From Flagellimonas lutimaris (GTDB taxonomy: Bacteria > Bacteroidota > Bacteroidia > Flavobacteriales > Flavobacteriaceae): DNA of 64,000 nt. Shown one piece after another: positions 18,381-27,858 of the stretch. The position numbers and the translations under genes were made by a program. Location of the stretch: positions 37,340 through 101,339 of the forward strand of contig NZ_QXFH01000063.1 in NCBI RefSeq assembly GCF_003581615.1, given 5' to 3'. The stretch's first letter is position 1. Each line of letters opens with the position of its first letter. A model generated the notes under the pieces. That model worked only from the letters and a program-made list of their open reading frames with translations, was not told the origin of the DNA and ran no database searches.

Positions 18381-19645
18381 GAAGCCAAATCTGGCGTCGC
18401 TAACGACTTTTCAAAATACGTAAAGTAAATACCTCCAAAAATCGTAACTAAGAAATAGAGGGCCACTACATAGCTCCCTATAGATAAGTACGCATTGATT
18501 CCGAACCAATCGTTTGTAAAATATATCAAGGCCATTCCCCCTACTCCCCGAATCACTTCGATCCAAACTGCATAACTTTTACCATCCATTAAAGTGGTAT
18601 ATCCATAAATACCTACAAAAATGAAAGCTCCGAACAATAATAGCCCATCAAAACCAATCTCTGAATAACTGTAGAACATAAACAGCATTAAAAAAGTAGT
18701 AACAATCAATTGAAAAAGGACATAGGCCTTAAGCAAAGAGGAGGTTTTGGGCTGATATTTCCTAAAATTGTATACATTTTCAATAATGGCAACCGGATAT
18801 TTCTCTTTTACATCTTGTGGTCGCCAACCCGTAGGCATAAACCAAATGCGCAATTTGTCCCAATAACTTTTAGTGCGCCATGCATCTTGGATCAATCGCC
18901 ATAAATGTTGAAAATTTATAATAATGGGGTTCCATGTGTTTGCTGGTTTCAGTACACCATACTGCGGGGGCACATCATCCAATTCCTCCTGAAAGGTTCC
19001 AAACATCCTGTCCCAAACACAAAAAATTTGTCCAAGGTTCTTATCTATATACTCCTTATTTATAGCATGGTGCACCCGATGTTGTGATGGGGTAACGATT
19101 ACATATTCCAAAACCCCCATTTTACCAATATGCTGGGTGTGGTACCAGAACTGGGCAAACAGATGTATTGGTGCTAAAATAGCTATCACTTGGTTTGGAA
19201 CCCCCAACAGGGCGGCGGGCACCAATAAAAGTGCATAATAACCCAATAAATTGGAAATAGGTTGACGAAGCGCACAGGCCAAATTGAACTCTTCACTACT
19301 GTGATGAATCACATGCTGGTTCCAAAAAAAGTTGATATGGTGGCTCAATCTATGGTTCCAATAGCCTGCAAAGTCCAAAACTATAAAAGCCACCACCCAA
19401 ACCAACCAAGTTGCCTTGATTTCAATCAATGCGAGATGTTCCAATAAAAAAGGATAGCTCACCAGAATAAGCACAAGCCCTAAAGAATCTTTCACCACAT
19501 TGGTTAAGCCGGAGCTAAGACTGCTCACGGTATCCATGAGGTTGTGTTTTTGATCTTTTACAAAACGGCCGTAAAGTATTTCAACAAGTACTAGGCCAAT
19601 AAAAAAAGGTGTAGCATATAACAATGCCGTTGCATACGATTCCAT
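18377..19645 (-). CDS. Sterol desaturase/fatty acid hydroxylase family membrane protein
   Basis: The 422-aa integral membrane di-iron protein has the histidine clusters of the superfamily: HRLSHH near residue 98, HVIHHSSEE near 110, and QHRVHHAINKEYIDKN near 188. A C-terminal membrane region (about 315-415, several segments) is an extension beyond the core domain. It probably hydroxylates or cleaves a lipid (sterol, hopanoid, sphingolipid or ether lipid); the substrate cannot be told. It lies 52 bases downstream of the nucleotidyltransferase gene on the same strand, so it may be the last gene of that unit. Confidence 0.87.
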   Translation of the reverse strand: MESYATALLYATPFFIGLVLVEILYGRFVKDQKHNLMDTVSSLSSGLTNVVKDSLGLVLILVSYPFLLEHLALIEIKATWLVWVVAFIVLDFAGYWNHRLSHHINFFWNQHVIHHSSEEFNLACALRQPISNLLGYYALLLVPAALLGVPNQVIAILAPIHLFAQFWYHTQHIGKMGVLEYVIVTPSQHRVHHAINKEYIDKNLGQIFCVWDRMFGTFQEELDDVPPQYGVLKPANTWNPIIINFQHLWRLIQDAWRTKSYWDKLRIWFMPTGWRPQDVKEKYPVAIIENVYNFRKYQPKTSSLLKAYVLFQLIVTTFLMLFMFYSYSEIGFDGLLLFGAFIFVGIYGYTTLMDGKSYAVWIEVIRGVGGMALIYFTNDWFGINAYLSIGSYVVALYFLVTIFGGIYFTYFEKSLATPDLAS

Positions 19646-19697
19646 TTCAAAAATTTAAGCTTTGCTCGATGCAAGAATGGGATTATACGCTATTAAG

Positions 19698-20537
19698 TTA
19701 CTCCAAATTTTTAAATAATTGAATATCGTTGGCATCCGTTAGATCTGGAATGTGCTCGGAGCGTGGTATGCAAAAAACGCTTCGTGGTTGTTCACCCACC
19801 AAAATTGCAACAGCTTTGGGCAATTCTTTTTCATTTCGAACAGGGTCCATAGGACAATTCTTTAAATATGGATAAATTTCCGCTCCGGAAAAACTAAAAA
19901 TGTTCATGCTCACTCGAAGCTCACCTGAAGCTTCTTTATATTTGGGAACATCTTCCACATTTGGTTTTTCAATGATTTGTTGTAGAAATCCATCCGAAGA
20001 AATATCCATAACAGCAAACTTTGCAATTCGATCTTCAGTGTAATCAAATCCGGAGCTTCCATAACTGATTAAGGCATGGAGGGCCTTTCTGTTCTTCCGT
20101 AAATCCTCCAGAGCACCAACAGAGTATAAATTATCCCCATTACAAACGGTAAAAGTAGTCTGTTTCAGCTCTGGATATTGGTCTAGACATTGTTGTAAGG
20201 CATCTGCTGTACCCAATGGTTTTGCTCTTCCGTCTGGCACGGTTTGAATGGCAAGAAACACTTCCATTCCAGATGGAAGCCCATCATTATCCTTCAAATT
20301 TTGAAAGGCTTGGTTTTCTGGACTGGTGATCAGATACAATTTGGTGTAACCCGCTTCAACTGCATTCCTAACTAAATAGTACAAGAACGGTCTCTCATTT
20401 TTCCCTACGGGAATTAAACTTTTATGGGGAATATTGTCCATAATCCCCTTTTTATCTTCCTTGGCTTTCAGGCTCTTTTTCATTCGGGAAGAAGCACCAC
20501 CTACCATAATGATCAAACTCGTATTCTCCATTGCCAT
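19698..20537 (-). CDS. Sugar-phosphate nucleotidyltransferase-like protein
   Basis: About 279 aa with an NTP-transferase fold: MVGGASSRM near the N-terminus (a variant of GxGTRM), HKSLIPVGKNERPFLYYLVRNAVEAG, TVCNGDNLYSV with a metal-binding aspartate, and IIEKPNVEDVP. It should transfer a nucleotide to a sugar 1-phosphate. A charged insertion (KAKEDKKGIMDNIP) follows the first motif. ATG 20537 overlaps the stop of the GHMP kinase gene by one base (TGATG), so the two enzymes are probably made together and may act in sequence: kinase, then nucleotide activation. Confidence 0.82.
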   Translation of the reverse strand: MAMENTSLIIMVGGASSRMKKSLKAKEDKKGIMDNIPHKSLIPVGKNERPFLYYLVRNAVEAGYTKLYLITSPENQAFQNLKDNDGLPSGMEVFLAIQTVPDGRAKPLGTADALQQCLDQYPELKQTTFTVCNGDNLYSVGALEDLRKNRKALHALISYGSSGFDYTEDRIAKFAVMDISSDGFLQQIIEKPNVEDVPKYKEASGELRVSMNIFSFSGAEIYPYLKNCPMDPVRNEKELPKAVAILVGEQPRSVFCIPRSEHIPDLTDANDIQLFKNLE

Positions 20538-21589
20538 CAACTTGTTAATTCTACGGTATACACCGCTTTGGCACCTTTATCCAAAAATGCCTGTTTTACT
20601 TGGTCCTCTGCATCATCAGTTACCATTGCCACCATACAACCTCCACCTCCAGAACCGATTATTTTTGTTCCGATAGCTCCAGCATTGCGTGCAGCCTTCA
20701 TCATCTCTACCATTTTCAGGGGCGTGTTTTTGATTTCATTTTGAAGAATTATTTGGTGTTGGTTCATTAATTCTCCCAATGCTTGGATATTTGGATTAGG
20801 ATTCAGCAGCTCTTTTTTTGCTTTTAACGTAATGTGATAGTTATAAATAGTGGAGTACCAATACCCCTGAAGCTCCTCCGGAACCAAGTCGATATATTTT
20901 TCATAGTCATCCAATGTCGCATGTTTCAATTCAAACTCAGGGTTGGCATTTTTAACCACATCCACCGCATTTTGCGCATACACTCTAGCATTTTTCAACA
21001 CTTCCAAGGTTTTTTTGGGCACACCCGACTCAGCAACCAAAAGTTTTCCCAGATTTGCGCTCAAGCGCGTGCTCTCCCCACTTTGGGTATCAATATAAAT
21101 AAGTCCCTTTTGGGCAATGGTGTACTGATCCATTAAACCACCGGGCTGATTAAAAAACAACACTTCGGCTTCATAGGCCCACCTTCCAATTTGATAATCA
21201 CTTATTTCTTCCGATTTCCCCTGTGTTGCCACCAAAAATCGAATCCAGGCCACCACCAAAGCGGAAGAACTGGACAATCCAGCATTCACGGGAATGTTTC
21301 CTGAGATTTCGACATCATAACCTTGTTCAAATTCAAAACCCTGTCCTTTCAAAACTGACATCACGGACCTAAAGTAATCATCAGCTTGGATATGCTTTAA
21401 ATCATCGTCTAACGAAATAGAGGATTCTTTCTTTAGATCCAACAACCTTAAGAGATAATTTCTATCAGAATTGGGGATTGCTTTTAAATTGATGTATCGG
21501 TCAATGGTTCCTGCTATCACAGGCAATCCCAAATAATCTTGATGGTCCCCGTAAAAGCAAATTCGGGCCGGAACTTTTATTTCAATCAT
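20537..21589 (-). CDS. GHMP-family sugar kinase (galactokinase-like)
   Basis: The 350-aa product opens with IEIKVPARICFYGDHQDYLG, close to the galactokinase GEHTDYNxG signature, and carries PVNAGLSSSSALVVAW (ATP loop) near residue 105, GGLMDQYTIAQKG near 150 and IIGSGGGGCMVAMV near 315. It should phosphorylate a sugar at C1. Which sugar is not visible. The pairing with a nucleotidyltransferase and a GH109-type protein suggests a salvage route for a released hexosamine or similar sugar, an inference only. It follows the GH109 gene by 13 bases. Confidence 0.86.
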   Translation of the reverse strand: MIEIKVPARICFYGDHQDYLGLPVIAGTIDRYINLKAIPNSDRNYLLRLLDLKKESSISLDDDLKHIQADDYFRSVMSVLKGQGFEFEQGYDVEISGNIPVNAGLSSSSALVVAWIRFLVATQGKSEEISDYQIGRWAYEAEVLFFNQPGGLMDQYTIAQKGLIYIDTQSGESTRLSANLGKLLVAESGVPKKTLEVLKNARVYAQNAVDVVKNANPEFELKHATLDDYEKYIDLVPEELQGYWYSTIYNYHITLKAKKELLNPNPNIQALGELMNQHQIILQNEIKNTPLKMVEMMKAARNAGAIGTKIIGSGGGGCMVAMVTDDAEDQVKQAFLDKGAKAVYTVELTS

Positions 21590-21602
21590 TAATCTAGACT
21601 GC

Positions 21603-22991
21603 TTAACTTATTATTTCCAGTGGTGCTGTTTCTTTCCAGTTTCCTCTAGTAAAATCCGGAAAAGGCTGTGGCGCACCCCCACTTGCTACTGAGCGTTCAC
21701 TTAAAGGGGAAACGGCGCTCCACAAACATCCTTCATATACATTTTGGTCCAACGGGAGCCCTTTTTGCAGGCATTCCATTATGCGGTACACCATGATTCC
21801 GTCCATCCCTCCATGCCCACTTCCTTTGGCAGCTTCGTTCAATCGTTTGTAGAGTGGATGGTCATATTTTTCATATAATTTTTCGAGTTGTTCCCCTTGC
21901 ACCCAAGAATGGTGGTCTTCCGTAAGCCCTTCTACTCCACCTTCCAGTGCTACGCGAGTTGGAAACCCTGCTAAAATTCCCTTAGTTCCCTGAACCAAAT
22001 TCAATCGGGAATAAGGTCGTGGACTGGTCTCGTCCCACTGTACCATAATAGTCTTACCCATGGTTGTTTTTATGATGGAAGTATTTAAATCTCCACCTTT
22101 AAAATCCAATTGATTCCATTTATGATTGGTGGGATAATTTTTTTCCGCATAGAGTTCGCGACCTCTTGCAGGCGTCGAAAAAGAAACCAAGCTTCCAAAT
22201 GTATCCTCTTTTCTGGCCAAGCTCATGTATTGGGCAACAGGACCCAAACCATGGGTAGGGTACAAATTTCCATTTCGTTTGGCGTAATGATGTGTTCTCC
22301 AAGAACCCGTACCTCGCTCCTGCTCTTCCATCTGCCAACGCAGTTCGTGAATGTAGGCTGCTTCGCCATGCAAGATTTCACCAACTACTCCTTGTCTGCA
22401 CATATTTAGGAACATCAACTCATCACGGCTGTAGTTTACGTTTTCCAACATCATACAATGTTTTTGGGTGCGTTCGCTGGTATCCACGATATCCCACATA
22501 TCTTGAATCGTAATGGCAATAGGCACTTCAACAAAGGCATGGGCTCCGTGTTCCATGGCCCCAATCGCCATCGGTGCGTGGTTCACCCAGTTTGTGGCAA
22601 TAAACACCACATCGGGTTTTACTTCTTTGAGCATAGTACGCCACTTGTCCTCATCACCCCAGTATTGGGCTATATTTTTGTGTCGATTTGGCCCACTGGC
22701 CTCTTTGACCCATTGTGTCTTTTCTTGCACCAAATCCTCATAGAGATCGCAGATAGCAACCACTTCGGTTCCTTCCAAAGCGGCAAAAAACCTAGCATGC
22801 GTTCCTCCCCTAGCTCCCACTCCTATAAAAGCAGCACGTACCTTTTCCAGTTTTGGTGCTGCAAATCCGCCCATGTATGTTGATGACAGGGGTCTTTCTG
22901 AATTTGCTTTTAAATAACTAGGTGCGATGGAAACTGCGGCGGCGGTCAATGAAGTCTTTTGGATAAAACTTCTTCTATTGAGGTTTTTCAT
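21603..22991 (-). CDS. GH109-type Gfo/Idh/MocA protein, Tat-exported
   Basis: About 462 aa from ATG 22991. It begins with a twin-arginine signal (NRRSFIQK, then a hydrophobic run ending near YLKANS), followed by a Rossmann domain (AAFIGVGARGGTHARFF). Across its length it resembles glycoside hydrolase family 109 alpha-N-acetylgalactosaminidases: HAFVEVP, CMMLENVNYSRDELM, GEAAYIHELRW, NGNLYPTHGLGPV, GKTIMVQWDETSPRPYSR and GHGGMDGIM. GH109 enzymes use bound NAD to hydrolyse alpha-linked N-acetylgalactosamine. Export by Tat fits folding around NAD. A general oxidoreductase is possible but less likely. Confidence 0.85.
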   Translation of the reverse strand: MKNLNRRSFIQKTSLTAAAVSIAPSYLKANSERPLSSTYMGGFAAPKLEKVRAAFIGVGARGGTHARFFAALEGTEVVAICDLYEDLVQEKTQWVKEASGPNRHKNIAQYWGDEDKWRTMLKEVKPDVVFIATNWVNHAPMAIGAMEHGAHAFVEVPIAITIQDMWDIVDTSERTQKHCMMLENVNYSRDELMFLNMCRQGVVGEILHGEAAYIHELRWQMEEQERGTGSWRTHHYAKRNGNLYPTHGLGPVAQYMSLARKEDTFGSLVSFSTPARGRELYAEKNYPTNHKWNQLDFKGGDLNTSIIKTTMGKTIMVQWDETSPRPYSRLNLVQGTKGILAGFPTRVALEGGVEGLTEDHHSWVQGEQLEKLYEKYDHPLYKRLNEAAKGSGHGGMDGIMVYRIMECLQKGLPLDQNVYEGCLWSAVSPLSERSVASGGAPQPFPDFTRGNWKETAPLEIIS

Positions 22992-23028
22992 GAGTCCTAA
23001 AGTCAATTGGTTTTTATCCCTCCCAAAG

Positions 23029-23069
23029 TATAAAAAATAAAAAGAAAAGGGAAGCGAGCTTCCCTTTTC
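23029..23069 (-). terminator. Rho-independent terminator after valS
   Basis: A perfect 12-base stem (GAAAAGGGAAGC at 23044-23055, GCTTCCCTTTTC at 23058-23069) is followed on the minus strand by a T-rich tail (complement of 23029-23043). It ends valS and separates it from the GH109 unit. Confidence 0.85.
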
Positions 23070-23096
23070 AAAATCAATATACTATGTATTTCTCTG

Positions 23097-25721
23097 CTAT
23101 TGCAAACTGGCCAAGCTCTTTTCCAAAGTTTCGATCTTGGCTTCGGCATCGGCCGCTTTTTTACGCTCCATGGACACCACTTGTTCAGGGGCATTGTTCA
23201 CAAAACGTTCGTTGCTCAACTTCTTTTCCACCGATTTCAAAAATCCTTTGGTATAATTCAGCTCTTCCGTGATTTTGGCAATTTCCGCTTCAACATCAAT
23301 GGCGCCACTGATCGGAATAAAATATTCGTTACTCTTCACCCTAAAGGTAAGGGCGCCTTCCAGACTGGCATCTACCACTTCTATTTTTGATAGGTTGCCC
23401 AATTTTAATATGATAGCATCCATTTGGGAGCCTACTCCTTCAGCATTCAACATAAAAAGCTCCAATGCATCCTTTTGAGGGATGTTTTTCTCTTTTCTAA
23501 TGGTTCTGATACCTGAAATTACCTCGGAGGCAAATTCAAATTCAATAATTAAGGCTGAATCCACTTCCTTTGCTTCTGGCCATTGTGCTACGATCAAAGC
23601 ATCCTCTGGAGTACGTTCGGCGATATGTTGCCAAACTTCTTCCGTTAAGAAGGGCATAAATGGATGTAACAATTTCAAGTTTTCTTCAAAAAGACCTAGT
23701 ACTTCATTATAGGTAGCCTCATCGATTGGTTTTTGATATTCAGGCTTTACAATCTCCAGCAACCAAGAGCAGAAATCATCCCAAACCAATTTATATGTTG
23801 CCATCAAGGCATCGGAAATACGGTATTTGGAGAAATGGTCTTCAATCTCAACCAAGGTCTGATTGAATTTTGCTTTGTACCACTCGATTCCTTTTTGCGC
23901 TGCTTCGGGTTGTGATATATCGGCAACTTCCCATCCTTTTATCAATCGGAAGGCATTCCATATTTTATTGGCAAAGTTGGCTCCTTGCTGGCAAAGGGTT
24001 TCATCAAACATTATATCGTTACCGGCTGATGAACTCAGTAATAACCCTACACGAACCCCATCTGCCCCAAAATCTTCTATAAGTTTAAGCGCATCGGGTG
24101 AATTGCCCAATTGCTTGGACATTTTTCTACGCTGCTTATCGCGAACCAAACCAGTCAAGTATACATTTTCAAAAGGTCGTTTTCCTCTGTATTCGTAACC
24201 CGCCATAATCATTCGTGCTACCCAGAAGAACAAAATATCGGGTCCAGTCACTAAATCATTGGTTGGATAATAATAGTTTACCTCTTCGTTCTCTGGTTCC
24301 AAAATTCCACCGAACACGCTCATTGGCCACAACCACGAAGAAAACCAGGTATCCAAAACATCAGAATCCTGACGAAGGTCGGATGCTTGGAGGTTTGGGT
24401 TATTAGCTTTTGCTAATTCCAATGCTTCTTCTAGCGTTTCGGCAACCACATAATCCTCTTTTCCATCACCATAATAGTAGGCGGGGATTTGTTGACCCCA
24501 CCACAGCTGACGGGAAATGTTCCAATCGCGGATGTTTTCCATCCAATGTCGATACGTGTTTTCAAACTTGGAAGGATACAATTTTACGTCTTTGGTCTCC
24601 AAAACACCTTCTATAGCGGGTTTGGCCAAGTTTTCCATTTTCAGGAACCATTGGTCGGATAGTCTCGGTTCGATTACCGCTTTGGTTCTTTCGGATGTAC
24701 CCACTTTGTTAGTGTGCTGCTCTGTTTTAACCAAATACCCTTTCTCTTCCAATTCCTTGGAAATTTCTTTACGCACTACAAAACGGTCCTTTCCTTCGTA
24801 ATGAAGTCCGAAAGAATTTAGGGTTGCATCTTCATTGAAGATATCAACCACTTCAAGGTTATGTTTATCTCCAAGGTTTTTATCGTTTTCGTCGTGCGCA
24901 GGGGTCACTTTTAGACATCCTGTACCGAATTCAACATCTACATATTCGTCTTCAATAATCGGAATCACCCTATCACAAATAGGCACAATGGCCTTTTTAC
25001 CTCTTAAATGATGATATCTTTCATCATTTGGGTTGATACAAATAGCAGTATCTCCCAAAATGGTCTCTGGACGGGTGGTAGCAATCGTTACTTTTTCATC
25101 AGAATCTTCAATGGCATAGGACAAATAATATAGATTGCCTTGTCGTTCCTCATAAATCACCTCTTCGTCAGAGAGTGTGGTTTTAGCTTCAGGATCCCAA
25201 TTCACCATTCGATACCCTCTGTATATCAAACCCTTATTGTATAAATCAACAAAAACTTTGATTACGGAAGCTGACATATCGTCGTCCATGGTAAACTTAG
25301 TACGGTTCCAATCACAGGAACAGCCCAACTTCTTAAGCTGTTGCAAAATGACACCTCCATATTCGTTGGTCCAATCCCAAGCATGCTTTAGAAATTCATC
25401 GCGGGACAATTTTGACTTATCGACACCATCTGCTTTTAGCTTAGCAACCACTTTAGCCTCGGTGGCGATAGAGGCGTGGTCCATTCCTGGGACCCAACAG
25501 GCATTTTTTCCCAAGAGCCTTGCTCTTCGAATGAGAACGTCTTGTAAGGTATTATTGAGCATATGCCCCATATGAAGCACCCCAGTAACGTTTGGAGGGG
25601 GAATTACTATGGTGTACGGCTCCCTTTCATCTGGCTTAGAACTGAAATAATCATGCTCGGACCAGTAAGCATACCAGTGTTCTTCAACCCTTTTCGGGTC
25701 ATATTTTGATGGAATCTCCAT
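23097..25721 (-). CDS. valS: Valine--tRNA ligase
   Basis: The 874-aa class I synthetase charges tRNA-Val. The HIGH motif is seen in [15 protein letters not shown] near residue 45, the KMSKS equivalent as KMSKQLGNS near 532, and the editing domain with [17 protein letters not shown] near 215. The tRNA-binding C-terminal region ends in a coiled coil ([30 protein letters not shown], partly cited), as expected for bacterial ValRS. A strong terminator lies downstream and a promoter-like pair of boxes lies upstream. Confidence 0.98.
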   Translation of the reverse strand: MEIPSKYDPKRVEEHWYAYWSEHDYFSSKPDEREPYTIVIPPPNVTGVLHMGHMLNNTLQDVLIRRARLLGKNACWVPGMDHASIATEAKVVAKLKADGVDKSKLSRDEFLKHAWDWTNEYGGVILQQLKKLGCSCDWNRTKFTMDDDMSASVIKVFVDLYNKGLIYRGYRMVNWDPEAKTTLSDEEVIYEERQGNLYYLSYAIEDSDEKVTIATTRPETILGDTAICINPNDERYHHLRGKKAIVPICDRVIPIIEDEYVDVEFGTGCLKVTPAHDENDKNLGDKHNLEVVDIFNEDATLNSFGLHYEGKDRFVVRKEISKELEEKGYLVKTEQHTNKVGTSERTKAVIEPRLSDQWFLKMENLAKPAIEGVLETKDVKLYPSKFENTYRHWMENIRDWNISRQLWWGQQIPAYYYGDGKEDYVVAETLEEALELAKANNPNLQASDLRQDSDVLDTWFSSWLWPMSVFGGILEPENEEVNYYYPTNDLVTGPDILFFWVARMIMAGYEYRGKRPFENVYLTGLVRDKQRRKMSKQLGNSPDALKLIEDFGADGVRVGLLLSSSAGNDIMFDETLCQQGANFANKIWNAFRLIKGWEVADISQPEAAQKGIEWYKAKFNQTLVEIEDHFSKYRISDALMATYKLVWDDFCSWLLEIVKPEYQKPIDEATYNEVLGLFEENLKLLHPFMPFLTEEVWQHIAERTPEDALIVAQWPEAKEVDSALIIEFEFASEVISGIRTIRKEKNIPQKDALELFMLNAEGVGSQMDAIILKLGNLSKIEVVDASLEGALTFRVKSNEYFIPISGAIDVEAEIAKITEELNYTKGFLKSVEKKLSNERFVNNAPEQVVSMERKKAADAEAKIETLEKSLASLQ

Positions 25722-25830
25722 TTTTCGGTACAGTTTTTGTTTAATTGGACTGTGATTGGTTTTATGAAGGGAAAGCTAAATGTTAATTTTTCGCTATTCT
25801 TCGGATGAGAGCCAATCCAGAAATACGAAA

Positions 25831-25860
25831 CAAAAATAAGTAACGTTATTCTATAACAAA
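25831..25860 (-). promoter_or_regulatory. Bacteroidota-type promoter for valS
   Basis: On the minus strand TATTTTTG (25831-25838) fits TAnnTTTG, and TTTG (25857-25860) sits 18 bases upstream as the -33 box. The arrangement would start transcription about 100 bases before the valS ATG. It is a motif match only. Confidence 0.42.
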
Positions 25861-25918
25861 AGAATTTTGGATGCAGGTATCAAAACATCTACATTTGAAG
25901 TTCACCCAAAAACCAAAA

Positions 25919-26305
25919 ATGATGAAAAAAACTGTACTCATGCTGTTTGTAGGGCTTTTATCCTTAGGGATATACGCTCAAGAAACTGCTAAAATCGAAT
26001 TTAAGAGCGAGACCATTGATTACGGAGAAATCGAAAGAGGTAGTGATGGTGTTCGTGTATTTGAATTTACCAATACCGGTAATGTACCTTTGGTAATCAG
26101 CAATGTAAGATCTAGCTGCGGATGTACCATCCCAAAAAAGCCCGAAGAGCCTATTATGCCTGGTAAAGTTGGTAAAATCGAAGTGAAATACGATACAAAC
26201 AGAGTTGGACCTATTAGAAAGGCAATTACTGTTACCTCCAATGCGGATACACCTACAAAAGTTCTAAAAATTAAAGGAACTGTAAAAAATCCCGGAGCAA
26301 AGTAA
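25919..26305 (+). CDS. Secreted DUF1573 protein
   Basis: About 128 aa from ATG 25919 (MMKKTVLMLFVGLLSLGIYAQ), a signal peptide ending near AQE. The mature part is one DUF1573 domain: IDYGEIERGSDGVRVFEFTNTGN, the hallmark VRSSCGCTIPKKP with two cysteines, and a C-terminal Ig-like strand set (KAITVTSNADTP). These proteins are abundant in Bacteroidota envelopes and resemble ASH/MSP-type Ig folds; the function is unknown. It is followed by a strong bidirectional terminator and stands alone. Confidence 0.92.
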   Translation: MMKKTVLMLFVGLLSLGIYAQETAKIEFKSETIDYGEIERGSDGVRVFEFTNTGNVPLVISNVRSSCGCTIPKKPEEPIMPGKVGKIEVKYDTNRVGPIRKAITVTSNADTPTKVLKIKGTVKNPGAK

Positions 26306-26325
26306 GCAAAAAGAAAATTATAGTT

Positions 26326-26361
26326 AAAAGCCCCAAAACCAATTGGTTTTGGGGCTTTTAC
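26326..26361. terminator. Bidirectional rho-independent terminator
   Basis: A perfect palindrome covers 26326-26359 (AAAAGCCCCAAAACCAA and its reverse complement), giving a long GC-containing stem with A/T-rich tails on both sides. It lies between the convergent DUF1573 and PDZ protease genes and can stop transcription both ways. Confidence 0.9.
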
Positions 26362-26367
26362 TTTTTA

Positions 26368-27711
26368 TTAATCGTCATCAAAGACCTTTTTGAGCACAAA
26401 AGAGAACAATAAATCCCTATTATATCTTTCAATAAGCAATTTGATACGTTTTCCTTCTTTATCATTAATCATTTTAAGAATTTCCTGAAGCTTATATTGG
26501 TGAACCCTCTTGCCATTAACCGCTAAAATAACATCACCTTCGCGCAAACCTGCCTCTGCAGCAGGACTTCCTGCTCGAATACCGGAAACAACTATTTCGG
26601 GCACTAAGCTTAACTTTGTTCTGTTCTCGAGTAAAATTTTGACATTCCCAAATGTATCCTCCCCCTCGCTTTTGACAACTCCATTGACATCGGCAATACT
26701 TTCTGCTATGTAGCGGAGCCCATTGTGTTGAAGATCTATACCTGCCAAATTATATTGAAAAGGATCTTTGAAATTTCCGTTCTTTTTTAATGTAACCAGC
26801 CCTCGTCCATAATCAAAAATCATATTGAAACGCTTGAGCACCTCACCACCCAAACTGCCATTACGATCACCTAAACTATCCATACCTTGAAAAGATTCAC
26901 GGTCAGGAAAAGCAACTTTTGCCTCTTCCAATTCATAATTGCCTATTCGAACTCCATTAATTTTGCTTCGTTTTCCAAAAATATCACCGCTCAGACCTCG
27001 TCCCAAATGATCATCATAATTTTTCTCCGGGATTTCCAGTCCTTTTTCGGGTTCGGGAAACAACCATAGCGCATCGCTGCTGCCCGTATCCACAAGTAAC
27101 TTCACCGGTATGTTGGCTGTGTCTTTCATTAGAACGGTACCTTCAACGTAGGCCTTCCGTTTTTCCACAAGTAAGGGAATAGTATGTGTATTTCTTTTAT
27201 TTTTATATGTATAATGTTCTGGATTATGGAGTTTTAATCTTTTTGAGCCATAATTTACCTCTACAATAAAATCCCTAAAGAGATCATACCCCATGATTCC
27301 ATGAACGGGAATACCTAAAGATGTTGAAAAGTTTATTTCTCTGTCCATAACCACATAAAGATCTTGAGAGTAGTTTCTTGCATGCCCTATCTTGAAGGCA
27401 TTCCCTTTGGAACTCAAAGCTTTCATGGGTTCGCCGTCGCCTAGACCACGAATTGTAACTTCGGAAACATTGTTGATCGGCACAGAATCAGAATCAGAAA
27501 GGTTGAAAAGGATTGGCTTACTTACACCAGAATCCAAAATAAAGGTGAGTTCCGTCCCATTTATCTCAACTGGAATTATGATTAGGTTGTTGATAAGTTC
27601 AAACTTGATTTTTTGAAATTTTTCACTCTCGGGCAACCTAAACCCTTGCGCTACCATAAAAAGAGGCACAAACAATAAAAGCGCAAAATAAATAATATTT
27701 TTCCTCAACAT
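26368..27711 (-). CDS. Retropepsin-like aspartyl protease with C-terminal PDZ domain
   Basis: About 447 aa from ATG 27711, with a signal peptide (NIIYFALLLFVPLFMVAQG). Two aspartyl-protease half-domains are visible: FILDSGVSKPILF near residue 60 and LLVDTGSSDALWLF near 210, each with the D-S/T-G triad. A PDZ domain follows (about 365-440: IRAGSPAAEAGLREGDVILAVNG). In this family it is an envelope protein thought to process or bind peptides. TTG 27723 would extend it by four residues and is not needed. It is convergent with the DUF1573 gene. Confidence 0.88.
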   Translation of the reverse strand: MLRKNIIYFALLLFVPLFMVAQGFRLPESEKFQKIKFELINNLIIIPVEINGTELTFILDSGVSKPILFNLSDSDSVPINNVSEVTIRGLGDGEPMKALSSKGNAFKIGHARNYSQDLYVVMDREINFSTSLGIPVHGIMGYDLFRDFIVEVNYGSKRLKLHNPEHYTYKNKRNTHTIPLLVEKRKAYVEGTVLMKDTANIPVKLLVDTGSSDALWLFPEPEKGLEIPEKNYDDHLGRGLSGDIFGKRSKINGVRIGNYELEEAKVAFPDRESFQGMDSLGDRNGSLGGEVLKRFNMIFDYGRGLVTLKKNGNFKDPFQYNLAGIDLQHNGLRYIAESIADVNGVVKSEGEDTFGNVKILLENRTKLSLVPEIVVSGIRAGSPAAEAGLREGDVILAVNGKRVHQYKLQEILKMINDKEGKRIKLLIERYNRDLLFSFVLKKVFDDD

Positions 27712-27858
27712 CTTTAATATCAACTGGTCATACTTATTAAATATACAAATTTAGATTCAATGATTACCTTAATTTAACATTTCAATAACCGGGTAATTAA
27801 TCTTTAAAGTTGTTGTTTTCGATAATTGGTTTTCTCATTTTTGTCAAAATTTTAGCTC

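Noticed and set aside
21603..22991. Plain Gfo/Idh/MocA dehydrogenase
   Set aside because: The Rossmann fold alone suggests it, but the motifs along the whole protein fit the GH109 subgroup better. Kept as a secondary possibility.
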